DNA from: Bacteroidia bacterium
GTDB taxonomy: Bacteria > Bacteroidota > Bacteroidia > M30B66
Assembly: GCA_019695235.1 (NCBI GenBank)
Contig: JAIBAI010000017.1
Coordinates: forward strand, 1-51,827
Direction of reading: 5' to 3'
Length of the DNA stretch: 51,827 bases
The position numbers and the translations under genes were made by a program. Shown piece by piece: positions 43,588 through 51,827 of the stretch; position 1 is the stretch's first letter, and every line of letters starts with the position of its first letter. A model generated the notes under the pieces. It had not been told where the DNA came from and did not search any database. It saw only the letters and a list, made by a program, of their open reading frames with translations.

Positions 43588-44879
43588 CAGCATTCACGGT
43601 ACCCAATGAGCCCCTGGCCGAACGCATGCGTCCGGAAAGTTTGGCCAGTTACGTCGGTCAGAAGCATTTGGTCGGCCCGGGTGGCCTCATCAGAAGAATG
43701 ATCGAGGAAAAACTCCCATTGCCATCAATGATTTTCTGGGGTCCGCCGGGAGTAGGTAAAACCACCTTGGCGCGACTTTTGGCACGTGAAACCTCAGCGG
43801 GGTTCTTTTCACTGAGTGCCATCCAATCGGGGGTAAAAGAAGTACGTGAAGTGATTGATTCAGCAAGGAGCCAGGGTGGACTCCTTGGAAAGCCTGTGCT
43901 ATTTATTGATGAGATTCACCGATTCAGCAAGTCACAACAGGACTCCCTGCTGGGTGCTGTTGAAAAAGGCCTTATTACCCTTATTGGCGCCACCACTGAA
44001 AACCCGTCTTTCGAAGTCATCCCTGCGCTTTTATCGCGTTGCCAGGTATATACCCTGAAGCTTCTTGATACTGAAGACCTTCAGCAATTATTAGCAATGA
44101 GTCTCAGCCAGGATGCGTTTTTGAAAACCCGCAACATTGAGATTACAGAAACAGACGCCTTGTTTCGTTTCTCAGGTGGGGATGCACGCAAACTGCTCAA
44201 TCTACTTGAACTAACAGCCTTGTTTTTACAAGGCGAGGGGCCCATTCGATTGACGAATGATGCAGTATTACAAGTGCTGCAACAAAACCCGGCCCGGTAC
44301 GACAAATCAGGTGAACAGCATTACGATATTATTTCGGCATATATCAAAAGTATCCGGGGTTCTGACCCCAATGCCGCCTTGTACTATCTTGCCCGGATGA
44401 TTGAAGGAGGTGAAGATCCTTCATTTATAGCAAGGCGTCTGCTGATTCTTGCTGCCGAAGATATCGGTCTGGCAAATCCAACCGCTTTGGTTATGGCAAA
44501 TACCTGCTTTCAGGCTGTAAATGTTATTGGCTACCCAGAAAGCGACCTGATTCTCTCGCAAACCACCATTTATCTGGCTGTATCTGAAAAAAGCAATTCG
44601 GTGTACACTGCAATTCGAGCCGCACAGCAATTGGTAAAAGAAACCGGCGATCTTTCAATTCCATTGCACCTGCGAAACGCACCAAGCAATCTGATGAAAG
44701 AGCTGGGCTATGGCTTTGATTACCAGTACCCCCATAATTTCCCGACGAATTTTTGTGACCAAGAATACCTGCCCGAAGAAATACGTGGAAAACGCTTTTA
44801 TGAACCGGGTGCCGCAAGTCGCGAAACCGAAATAAGCAGGAAACTTCGGCAAAACTGGAAGGGCAAATACGGATATTAA
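43584..44879 (+). CDS. rarA: Replication-associated recombination protein A (MgsA/RarA, AAA+)
   Basis: A 431-residue AAA+ ATPase that acts at stalled replication forks. The start [20 protein letters not shown] matches the family; Walker A is [12 protein letters not shown] near 52, Walker B is LFIDEIHRF near 110, sensor 1 GATTENPS near 136, and the C-terminal MgsA domain begins near 250 ([26 protein letters not shown]). Length is normal. It is the last gene of the ALDH-TPR-LpxL-rarA transcript. Presence in such an operon is not functionally informative. Confidence 0.95.
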   Translation: MTAFTVPNEPLAERMRPESLASYVGQKHLVGPGGLIRRMIEEKLPLPSMIFWGPPGVGKTTLARLLARETSAGFFSLSAIQSGVKEVREVIDSARSQGGLLGKPVLFIDEIHRFSKSQQDSLLGAVEKGLITLIGATTENPSFEVIPALLSRCQVYTLKLLDTEDLQQLLAMSLSQDAFLKTRNIEITETDALFRFSGGDARKLLNLLELTALFLQGEGPIRLTNDAVLQVLQQNPARYDKSGEQHYDIISAYIKSIRGSDPNAALYYLARMIEGGEDPSFIARRLLILAAEDIGLANPTALVMANTCFQAVNVIGYPESDLILSQTTIYLAVSEKSNSVYTAIRAAQQLVKETGDLSIPLHLRNAPSNLMKELGYGFDYQYPHNFPTNFCDQEYLPEEIRGKRFYEPGAASRETEISRKLRQNWKGKYGY

Positions 44880-44903
44880 GCTGATAAATGACTTTAAGAG
44901 CCC

Positions 44904-44911
44904 TATCTTTG
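44904..44911 (+). promoter_or_regulatory. -7 box of the era-der operon
   Basis: TATCTTTG, 13 bases before the era ATG. A CTG at 44881-44883 sits 20 bases upstream in place of TTG. Confidence 0.6.
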
Positions 44912-44924
44912 CAGCGCAATTGCT

Positions 44925-45806
44925 ATGGCTTTCAAATCTGGTTTTGTCAATATCATTGGGCTGCCCAATGCAGGGAAATCAACCCTGATGAACGCCCTGA
45001 TAGGCGAAAGGCTCTCTATTGTTACGCCCAAGGCACAAACCACCCGTCACCGAATTATCGGCATTTTAAATGGAGAGGATTTTCAGGTAGTCTTTTCAGA
45101 TACTCCGGGCATGATTCGCGACCCCGCCTATCGCCTCCAGGAATCTATGAATCGTTTTGTGGAAGGGAGTTTTCAGGATGCTGACATCTTTCTATTCATT
45201 GCTGAAATCGGGCAGAAACCATCTTCCGACAGTATTCCGGAAGCGTTATTGCACACCCAAACTCCTTTATTACTGGTAATCAGTAAAATTGACTTAGGTA
45301 ATCAGACTCAATTAGAAGAGCGCAGCGAAGGCTGGAAAAACCTGCTTCCACAAGCTGAAATAATTCCTGTTTCTACAATTGCCGGATTCAACCTTGACTA
45401 CCTAAAAGGTCGGATATTAAGCCAATTACCCGAAAACCCTCCCTACTTTGAAAAAGATGCCCTTACCGACCGGAATGAGCGCTTTTTTGTCACTGAAATC
45501 ATTCGTGAAAAAATCTTGTTAAACTACAAGAAGGAGATTCCTTATGCAGTAGAGGTAGTTGTGGATGAATTCAAAGATGAGCCTGAAATAGCCCGCATCT
45601 CAGCAATTATCTTTGTAGCGCGTGATTCACAAAAAGGAATCCTGATCGGGCATCAGGGCAGTATCTTGAAAAAAACTTCTACCGAAGCACGCCTTGACAT
45701 GGAACGCTTTCTGGGTAAAAAAGTATTTCTGCGCATCCAGGTAAAGGTGAGTAAAGACTGGCGCGACAACGACAAACAACTTAAACGATTCGGGTATCTT
45801 TCGTAA
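44925..45806 (+). CDS. era: GTPase Era
   Basis: A 293-residue GTPase that binds the 3' end of 16S rRNA and helps assemble the 30S subunit. G1 is GLPNAGKST near 10-18, G2/G3 include TTRHRI and SDTPGMI near 57-63, G4 is ISKIDLG near 122. A C-terminal KH domain carries the GHQGSILKK loop near 245. Length is normal. It is followed after five bases by der, a second ribosome-assembly GTPase, a pairing seen in many Bacteroidota. Confidence 0.97.
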   Translation: MAFKSGFVNIIGLPNAGKSTLMNALIGERLSIVTPKAQTTRHRIIGILNGEDFQVVFSDTPGMIRDPAYRLQESMNRFVEGSFQDADIFLFIAEIGQKPSSDSIPEALLHTQTPLLLVISKIDLGNQTQLEERSEGWKNLLPQAEIIPVSTIAGFNLDYLKGRILSQLPENPPYFEKDALTDRNERFFVTEIIREKILLNYKKEIPYAVEVVVDEFKDEPEIARISAIIFVARDSQKGILIGHQGSILKKTSTEARLDMERFLGKKVFLRIQVKVSKDWRDNDKQLKRFGYLS

Positions 45807-45811
45807 AAATT

Positions 45812-47119
45812 ATGGGTAAAATTGTAGCAATTATTGGTCGTCCCAATGTGGGTAAATCAACCTTGTTTAACCGGTTGACCGAAAGCAGGGAAGCTATTGT
45901 GGATGAAACAGCCGGTGTTACCCGCGACCGCCATTATGGCAAAGCCACCTGGAATGGCAAGGAATTCACCCTCATAGATACCGGCGGCTATATTACCGGC
46001 TCTGAAGATGTCTTTGAAGAAGCCATCCGGCACCAGGTAAAAATTGCAATTGATGAATCAGACCTGCTGTTGTTTGTAGTAGATGTTGAAGAAGGGCTAA
46101 CCTTTTTCGACGAGCAAGTTGCTGATTTGGTTAGACGGTCGGGGAAAAAAGTATTTCTGATAGGCAACAAAACCGATAACAATCAGCGCATACCTGACAA
46201 TGGGGTGTTTTATAGCATGGGCCTGGGGGAGGTATTCCCGGTATCTGCGGCTTCTGGCTTCGGAACAGGAGAACTACTCGATGAAGTGGTAAAAATGATT
46301 CCGGATGCTGAAGAAGATGAGCAACTCGCTTCAATACCCCGTATTGCCGTTGTTGGAAGACCCAATGTGGGAAAATCTTCTTTTGTGAATGCCCTGCTCG
46401 GAAAAGACCAAAATATTGTTACCCCGGTAGCCGGCACAACACGTGATGCTATTTATACAAGGTACAATGCGTTTGGTCATGACTTTTACCTTGTTGATAC
46501 CGCCGGATTAAGGAAGAAAGGCAAAGTGCACGACAGTCTGGAGTTTTATTCTGTTATGCGCACGGTGAAAGCCATCGAAAACTGTGATGTCTGCATCTTG
46601 ATGCTCGACGCAAGGGATGGTATTGAAGCGCAAGACCTCAACATACTCTGGCTGGCCATTCGAAACCACCGGGGGCTTGTGATTTTGGTAAATAAATGGG
46701 ATCTCATTGAAAAGGATCATAAAACTACACGTGAATATGAGCAGGTAATATTGTCGCGAATTGCACCCTTCAAAGATGTTCCCATCATTTTTGTTTCAGT
46801 AACCGAAAAGCAGCGTTTACTTAAAGCCGTTGAGGAAGCCGTTCAGGTATATCATAACCGGAAAAAACGTATCCAGACCCGTAAACTGAACGAAATAATG
46901 CTGCCTATCATTCAGGACACCCCTCCTCCGGCAGTAAAAGGTAAATACCTGAAAATCAAATTTATAACGCAGTTGCCAATGCATTATCCTGCTTTTGCAT
47001 TCTTTTGCAACCTACCGCAATATTTCCGTGAACCCTACAAACGATTTCTTGAAAACCAACTCAGACAACATTTTGGCTTCAAGGGTTCACCCATCGAAAT
47101 ATTTTTCCGGCAGAAATAA
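45812..47119 (+). CDS. der: GTPase Der (EngA)
   Basis: A 435-residue protein with two tandem GTPase domains and a C-terminal KH-like domain, needed for 50S ribosome assembly. G1 motifs are GRPNVGKST near 8 and again GRPNVGKSS near 181; G3 elements are DTGGYI near 56 and DTAGLRKK near 228; NKTD and NKWD serve as G4 motifs near 118 and 292. The KH-like part begins near 355. It is the second gene of the era-der unit. No strong terminator is visible right after it. Confidence 0.97.
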   Translation: MGKIVAIIGRPNVGKSTLFNRLTESREAIVDETAGVTRDRHYGKATWNGKEFTLIDTGGYITGSEDVFEEAIRHQVKIAIDESDLLLFVVDVEEGLTFFDEQVADLVRRSGKKVFLIGNKTDNNQRIPDNGVFYSMGLGEVFPVSAASGFGTGELLDEVVKMIPDAEEDEQLASIPRIAVVGRPNVGKSSFVNALLGKDQNIVTPVAGTTRDAIYTRYNAFGHDFYLVDTAGLRKKGKVHDSLEFYSVMRTVKAIENCDVCILMLDARDGIEAQDLNILWLAIRNHRGLVILVNKWDLIEKDHKTTREYEQVILSRIAPFKDVPIIFVSVTEKQRLLKAVEEAVQVYHNRKKRIQTRKLNEIMLPIIQDTPPPAVKGKYLKIKFITQLPMHYPAFAFFCNLPQYFREPYKRFLENQLRQHFGFKGSPIEIFFRQK

Positions 47120-47482
47120 ATCGGATAATGCCGTTTTTCACTTATTCGATGTAAGTATTTTGTAGTAAACAACTAGCTATTTAGCACTAGTTTATATTTT
47201 ATTCCGCTCATATACAGCGAGTTATACTAATATTAAGAACCTATTAAAAGAGATTCCGTACGAGAAATAAGCTTGTAAGATTTTTTCTTATTTTTGCATC
47301 GGAATGTTATACCAACACTATCTTAAGATACCTAACAGTAAAAATGTAAACGAATGCAGACGAAAGCGTAACAGCTTGGGCATCTGCTTTTCTTGTTGTA
47401 AGCTCTATTAAAGTTGCTGCATACGCCATCCGGCAATGACATTCTTTAAAAAATGATTGTTTGACTTCTGACCCTAACCCTT
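47120..47482. other. 363-base intergenic region with a long leader for the giant surface protein gene
   Basis: No gene is visible. A/T-rich, imperfect inverted repeats at 47116-47144 and 47261-47295 might end the der transcript, but neither is a clear terminator. A -7 box at 47289-47296 would start a message with a leader of about 180 bases. In that leader a five-base-pair hairpin (GCAGA...TCTGC, 47356-47387) is followed by TTTTCTT, which could act in attenuation or be chance. Confidence 0.45.
47289..47296 (+). promoter_or_regulatory. -7 box of the giant surface protein gene
   Basis: TATTTTTG, a full match. The nearest upstream TTG (47273-47275) is only 13 bases away, shorter than usual. The predicted leader to ATG 47483 is about 180 bases. 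Confidence 0.5.
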
Positions 47483-50400
47483 ATGAAAACAACTCAAACT
47501 TTATCAAATTTCTCACTAAAATGGTTAAAATTTACATTGCCATTTTTGATGATTTTGGTTGGCTTGCCCTTATTGGCTCAAAAAACCAGTACCGGTACAG
47601 TATGGAGCAATGCTGCACATTGGTCGCCAGCGGGAGTTCCCGGGGCAACTGATGATGTAATCATCAACACCAATATGTCAGTTGACCAGGCAAGTGTGAC
47701 GATCGGCTCGCTCACCGTTAATGCTTCACGTACGCTTACCTTGTCGGCTACAAATACTGATTTTGATGTAAACGGGCTGGTAAACCTGAATGGTACATTT
47801 TCTGCCGCTGCTTCAAACGCAACAACTTTTGAAGCTCTGGGACTGGTGACCGTAGGAGCCGGAGGGATTTTTGCTGATGATCAGGCAGGCGGTATGAATC
47901 GTTTTTCAGGTGGTATTACCCATAACAACATTACTGCAAATACCTTTAGGACTTCGAGTCCGTCGGAGTTTTTCGGTGCTTCACAAAGTCTCAATGGGGC
48001 AGGTGAAATCAGGTTTAACAGTACCCTGACCATCAACGGAAACATTGCTGTAACCAACAACCTGAGCCATGCCAGCGGGCTACTTATTGTCGGCAACCTT
48101 GACGGGGTGGGCATTGCTGCTACCTTAATCAACAACACACTGGTTCGGTACAATGCTGCGGCCATGCCTTTTGCAAATGCAGGTCAGCTTAACGCAAGTA
48201 GCACAGGCAATACCTTCCAATATTCAGGAGCTGCCCAAACAATCAGACCCACCCTATATTACCATCTGACGCTATCAGGTTCAGGTGCTAAAACATTAAC
48301 CGACATCAATGTTTTAGGCAACTTCAGTCAGATAGCCGGCACCTCGGCACAGGCTACCGGAACGCTTCGTTTTTCAGGCACTGACAATGCTACCTATGCA
48401 AACTCTAATGCCACCGTCTGGAATGATGTAGTTGTTGAAAAAACAGGTGCCAGCGTCACTCTCAACAGCAACCTAACTACCAATCAGTTAACAATCGGGA
48501 TAGGAACATTAAACCTCGGCTCAACTGCACGCACCTTATTGGTAAATGGTGATTTTGCCGGCGCTGCCACCCTTGATGCCTCCGGGGCAAATCATACCGT
48601 GCGCCTGCGTGGGGTAAACAACAGTATTGGTTCATTTATTACCGGAAGTTCAGCTACGGTAGTTCAATATGATTTGTTAAGTGGTACTTCTCAAACCATT
48701 TTCGGAAGTCAGAACTACAAAGATATCACCCTGTCAACAGGTACACCAAATACTGCAAAGGTTTTGGGCGGGCATGTCACTGTGGCTGGCGTTTTCAGGT
48801 TTAACCATAATTTTCAGGTACAATTGGGTGCGTTCGACCTCACTTTTAGCAACACAGGCACACTTTCTTCAAGCGCTAACTGGACTGGTGGGAATTCAGG
48901 TTTCAGGATGTTTGTAACCAATGGAACAGGAAAGGTAGTACTCGCTAAAACGACTGCTGCCGGCTTTACCTCCTTTAACACCTCCACGGCAAGCCCTGTC
49001 GCAGGTGGTTTCATTCCGATGGGCGATGTTGGCGTAAACAACTCTATGACAATATCAGCACTTACCGCCACAGTTGCCGGTACCGGTCGTATTGAAGTAA
49101 GAGTGGTCGGTTCACGCCAACCCAACATCCCCTATTACAACTTCGCATTGCAAAAATTCTGGCAAGTTCAAACCGTTAACCTAAGTGCTATTTCAGCCGA
49201 TGTTGCGTTTAGTTTCGCCAACCCGCTTGATGTCATAGGCTTCATAGGTACATACGTTCCGATAGTATATGACGGATCTTCGTTGGTTAGTCCTAACAGT
49301 CCTTCAGCACCCGGAAGCAACCCCTTCAGATCTACCGGCAACAATTACCTGACAGGTGACTGGACTGCCTACGACCCTGCAGTACGCACCACATTATACT
49401 CTTACCAATCGGGCAACTGGAACGACCCACTCACATGGACTACTGACCCCTCCGGTACTACTTCTGTATTTCCCATGGTACCAGGTGCAGCTGATGCTGT
49501 GGTAATTCTGAACGGGCGAAATGTACACACAACAGTTAGCCGTACGGTGGCCTCAATGGGTATTCAAAGTGGTGGTACGCTTGATATGCAGGCAACAACC
49601 GGGAATAATTTAGGCGTAATTTCAGGCCAGGGTTTGCTTCGTTTGGCCTCTGTAAACCTACCAGCAGGAAATATCACGCAGTTTGTTTCAGCAAGCGGCG
49701 GCACCATAGAGTATTACGATTTAGGTACAGGTACCTTTGTGCTGCCAACAGTAGCACCATTCACCAACACCTACAACCATCTTCTTGTAAGCAACTCAAC
49801 ATCACAAAGTTTTGAGTTACGCACCGATGCCAGTATCACCCTGAATGGTAATTTCTCAATAACCCGTACTGGTAGTGGCTCCCCTACTTTTATGGTTGGG
49901 AACACTGTTGGTAACAGAAACTTTACCATTAACGGCAATTTCAATGTAGGAGCAGGCTGTGTGTTCCGCCCCAGTAATGCCTACAACGGCAATCATGCCA
50001 TGGTCATCAATGGAAGCTGCACCGTTAGTGGTACTGCGTTTTTCCAGAATTCAGCCACTTATGATGACGCCAACGGTGGTGTAATTCGTCTGACTTTCGG
50101 CGGCTCAACTTCAAACACTTCATTTTACGCAAATGCCGGAAGCAATGTGCGGTTTTGGGAGGTTACCATGAGTAAAAATGAAGGCGCTGAGATTTTTATT
50201 GACGGGGCAAGCGGGGTCATTGATTTTAATGCTGAGCCAGGAATAGATATTCAGTTCACCAATGGTACCATGCGGCTTGGCTCAGGTATTACACTCACCT
50301 TGGGCGATAACGCCGGCGGCAATCATGATATTGGTTCTGTGAATTATTTTCCAGTATTGTGGATTGACGGTGCAGCAGTAACCGGCGGCATGACGAACTC

Positions 50401-51827
50401 GGTTGTACCCTACGGAACTGTAAGAATATCTTCAGGCAGCTTAGACTGTGTAACCGGAAGCTTCAATAAATCGTTTGTCTTGCGCGAAAGTGGGCAGTTG
50501 CAGGTTGACGGTGGTACAGTTACCGCTGCATGCTTGCGGATTTCGAATACTGATGAGTTTGCGCACCGTGGTGCCTATATTCAAACTGCAGGAATCGTTA
50601 ATATTACAGGTGAAAGTGGGCCGGAAACCCACATGGCCACATTCTCGTTGCCACAGCCTGAAAACGTATTTAAAATGACTGGTGGAACCCTCAATGTTAC
50701 CAGAGATTTTGCGGGTGCTATATGTCCGACAGGTGGTATTTTAATCGGTTCATCTGAACAAAACTATGAAGTTACCGGGGGCACGGTAAATGTATACTCA
50801 AGCAACAACAACTTTTTTGATATTTCTTCAACAGCTCCATTCTATAACCTGAATGTACACAAAGTAGGTTCAGGGGCAAATGGTCAGGTACGTTTACGCT
50901 CATACCAATGGTCGCCACTTAATAACTTAGCCTCAGCGCGGCTTTCAGGTGTTCACCCACTGCGGGTATTGAATAACTTCAACATTCTTTCTACCGGCGC
51001 TCCCATCTTCGATGCAGGCGACATAGATGTATTTGTAGAAGGAAATATGACACTGAACACCGGAGCTACATATATTTCCGGCAACAATACCCTGCATTTT
51101 GAAAAGTCTGCTGCGCAAACATTCACTGTCAATGGCGCGCTACAGTTTTTTGGAACCGGTTCGAACCTTACGAACGGTCCGGAAGACATATTCAATGGCT
51201 CCAACTTCACCTTAGAAGGGCTCACCTCAACACAAGACGTGCCAACACTTGCGCCAGATGGCACACAAACTGCTGAGCAGCTTAAGGAGGATGCAACACT
51301 AGGGTTACATAGACTATATACCCCATTTATTCCTACTTCTGGCCCGGTAACGGCAAGTATGTATGTGAAAGCGGATGGCCGAAACTTTGTTTCACTGGCA
51401 GCCGGTGATTTTTCAAACATGGCGGTTGCAGTGTTCAACCTAAGCTCCGGAGTAGTTCACTCAACCAATGCTGAAGTAATTACCGCCAACATTAGCAATG
51501 AGGGTGCTGGCTGGTATCGCATTTCTGTAACTTCTGATGGCAGTAGCCAGTACCGCCTACGCTTGTATCTTCAACAAAATTCAGTTACTACTACCTATAC
51601 CGGGAACACAAGTATGGGCGTATTTGCCTGGGGGGTAATGATTCAGAATGGAAGTGTACTTTCACCTTATACTCCTGCTATTAATAGCGGATTAAATAGT
51701 TTAGCTGTTACCAAAGACGGAGCATCGGCATTATCTATTGCAGGTAGTCAGGCCACCATTACTCTGAACTCAAACTTATTAGTTAACTCCGGCATCTTGA
51801 ATATTGGCGCCAAAGCCCTGCATATTT
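47483..51827 (+). CDS. Giant exported surface protein, N-terminal 1448 codons (3' truncated)
   Basis: From ATG 47483 the frame stays open to the last base without a stop, giving at least 1448 residues. It begins with a signal peptide (hydrophobic 14-32, cleavage near LLAQK). The body is Ser/Thr/Asn/Gly-rich and beta-repetitive, like adhesins and other very large Bacteroidota surface proteins exported by type IX secretion; the C-terminal sorting domain would lie beyond the window. Two similar modules are seen near residues 42-110 (VWSNAAHWSPAGVPGATDDV) and 638-700 (SGNWNDPLTWTTD). Near 1242-1399 there is a jelly-roll module like those in phage tail fibres (APDGTQTAEQL, ASMYVKADGRNFVSLA, GAGWYRISVTSDG, FAWGVMIQNGS). 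Function is probably adhesion or surface structure; ligand unknown. Confidence 0.85.
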   Translation, partial: MKTTQTLSNFSLKWLKFTLPFLMILVGLPLLAQKTSTGTVWSNAAHWSPAGVPGATDDVIINTNMSVDQASVTIGSLTVNASRTLTLSATNTDFDVNGLVNLNGTFSAAASNATTFEALGLVTVGAGGIFADDQAGGMNRFSGGITHNNITANTFRTSSPSEFFGASQSLNGAGEIRFNSTLTINGNIAVTNNLSHASGLLIVGNLDGVGIAATLINNTLVRYNAAAMPFANAGQLNASSTGNTFQYSGAAQTIRPTLYYHLTLSGSGAKTLTDINVLGNFSQIAGTSAQATGTLRFSGTDNATYANSNATVWNDVVVEKTGASVTLNSNLTTNQLTIGIGTLNLGSTARTLLVNGDFAGAATLDASGANHTVRLRGVNNSIGSFITGSSATVVQYDLLSGTSQTIFGSQNYKDITLSTGTPNTAKVLGGHVTVAGVFRFNHNFQVQLGAFDLTFSNTGTLSSSANWTGGNSGFRMFVTNGTGKVVLAKTTAAGFTSFNTSTASPVAGGFIPMGDVGVNNSMTISALTATVAGTGRIEVRVVGSRQPNIPYYNFALQKFWQVQTVNLSAISADVAFSFANPLDVIGFIGTYVPIVYDGSSLVSPNSPSAPGSNPFRSTGNNYLTGDWTAYDPAVRTTLYSYQSGNWNDPLTWTTDPSGTTSVFPMVPGAADAVVILNGRNVHTTVSRTVASMGIQSGGTLDMQATTGNNLGVISGQGLLRLASVNLPAGNITQFVSASGGTIEYYDLGTGTFVLPTVAPFTNTYNHLLVSNSTSQSFELRTDASITLNGNFSITRTGSGSPTFMVGNTVGNRNFTINGNFNVGAGCVFRPSNAYNGNHAMVINGSCTVSGTAFFQNSATYDDANGGVIRLTFGGSTSNTSFYANAGSNVRFWEVTMSKNEGAEIFIDGASGVIDFNAEPGIDIQFTNGTMRLGSGITLTLGDNAGGNHDIGSVNYFPVLWIDGAAVTGGMTNSVVPYGTVRISSGSLDCVTGSFNKSFVLRESGQLQVDGGTVTAACLRISNTDEFAHRGAYIQTAGIVNITGESGPETHMATFSLPQPENVFKMTGGTLNVTRDFAGAICPTGGILIGSSEQNYEVTGGTVNVYSSNNNFFDISSTAPFYNLNVHKVGSGANGQVRLRSYQWSPLNNLASARLSGVHPLRVLNNFNILSTGAPIFDAGDIDVFVEGNMTLNTGATYISGNNTLHFEKSAAQTFTVNGALQFFGTGSNLTNGPEDIFNGSNFTLEGLTSTQDVPTLAPDGTQTAEQLKEDATLGLHRLYTPFIPTSGPVTASMYVKADGRNFVSLAAGDFSNMAVAVFNLSSGVVHSTNAEVITANISNEGAGWYRISVTSDGSSQYRLRLYLQQNSVTTTYTGNTSMGVFAWGVMIQNGSVLSPYTPAINSGLNSLAVTKDGASALSIAGSQATITLNSNLLVNSGILNIGAKALHI

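Noticed and set aside
47116-47144. Possible terminator after der
   Set aside because: The stem is imperfect and there is no T run after it.
50953-51438. Minus-strand frame of 161 codons (also 104 codons at 48814-49128 and 94 codons at 47881-48165)
   Set aside because: They are shadows of the giant open frame; composition is that of an antisense reading of Ser/Thr/Asn-rich repeats, and no promoter or family is seen.

Overview
This window is a stretch of chromosome from a member of the Bacteroidota. Evidence for that: an alternative complex III (act) cluster running straight into cytochrome oxidase genes, a three-gene b558-type succinate dehydrogenase, several protein families largely confined to this phylum, almost no Shine-Dalgarno sequences, and more than a dozen copies of the phylum's promoter -7 box (TAnnTTTG, several with TTG 18-22 bases upstream). 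The genus cannot be fixed from this sequence. There is no rRNA, CRISPR array, prophage or insertion sequence. Most of the window is housekeeping and core metabolism.

Layout. 1-7754: actB (5' end missing), actC, actD, actE, actF, coxB, coxA in one operon closed by a strong terminator; together they carry electrons from quinol through alternative complex III to an A-type oxidase. 7893-14590: OmpH/Skp-like protein, tRNA-Leu(GAG), shikimate kinase, a DUF427 protein, a DUF4159 protein, a Tat-exported class V aminotransferase homologue, ndk and a large GH13 lipoprotein with a palindrome in its promoter. 14772-21202: dnaB, a conserved secreted family usually misnamed asparagine synthetase B, and sdhC-sdhA-sdhB from a near-consensus promoter. 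21213-28878: a PyrR-like phosphoribosyltransferase, an Rnk/GreA-C protein, queD, an uncharacterised 614-residue protein, a secreted unknown, a CarH-like B12 regulator next to idi, an SirB1-like protein and a nucleoside phosphorylase.

28992-38070: glycosyltransferase, SpmA-SpmB fusion, a nucleotide-sugar epimerase and dehydrogenase pair, ribD, a HAD phosphatase, tRNA-Ile2(CAT), and the compact operon fur-STAS-purA-PAP2-like. 38133-47119: two divergent aldehyde dehydrogenase genes that look like the two halves of ALDH16, then a run of three exported TPR proteins, an LpxL-type acyltransferase and rarA, followed by era and der. 47483-51827: the first 1448 codons of a very large exported surface protein that continues past the window; it is easy to miss because it has no stop codon here.

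The most interesting points are the CarH-like regulator beside idi (with a Gln where the light-state His is expected), the split ALDH16-like pair, the phage-tail-fibre-like module inside the giant surface protein, two conserved families of unknown function, and promoters so close to start codons that very short-leader or leaderless mRNAs are likely. I do not see a convincing wholly new defence or mobile system.
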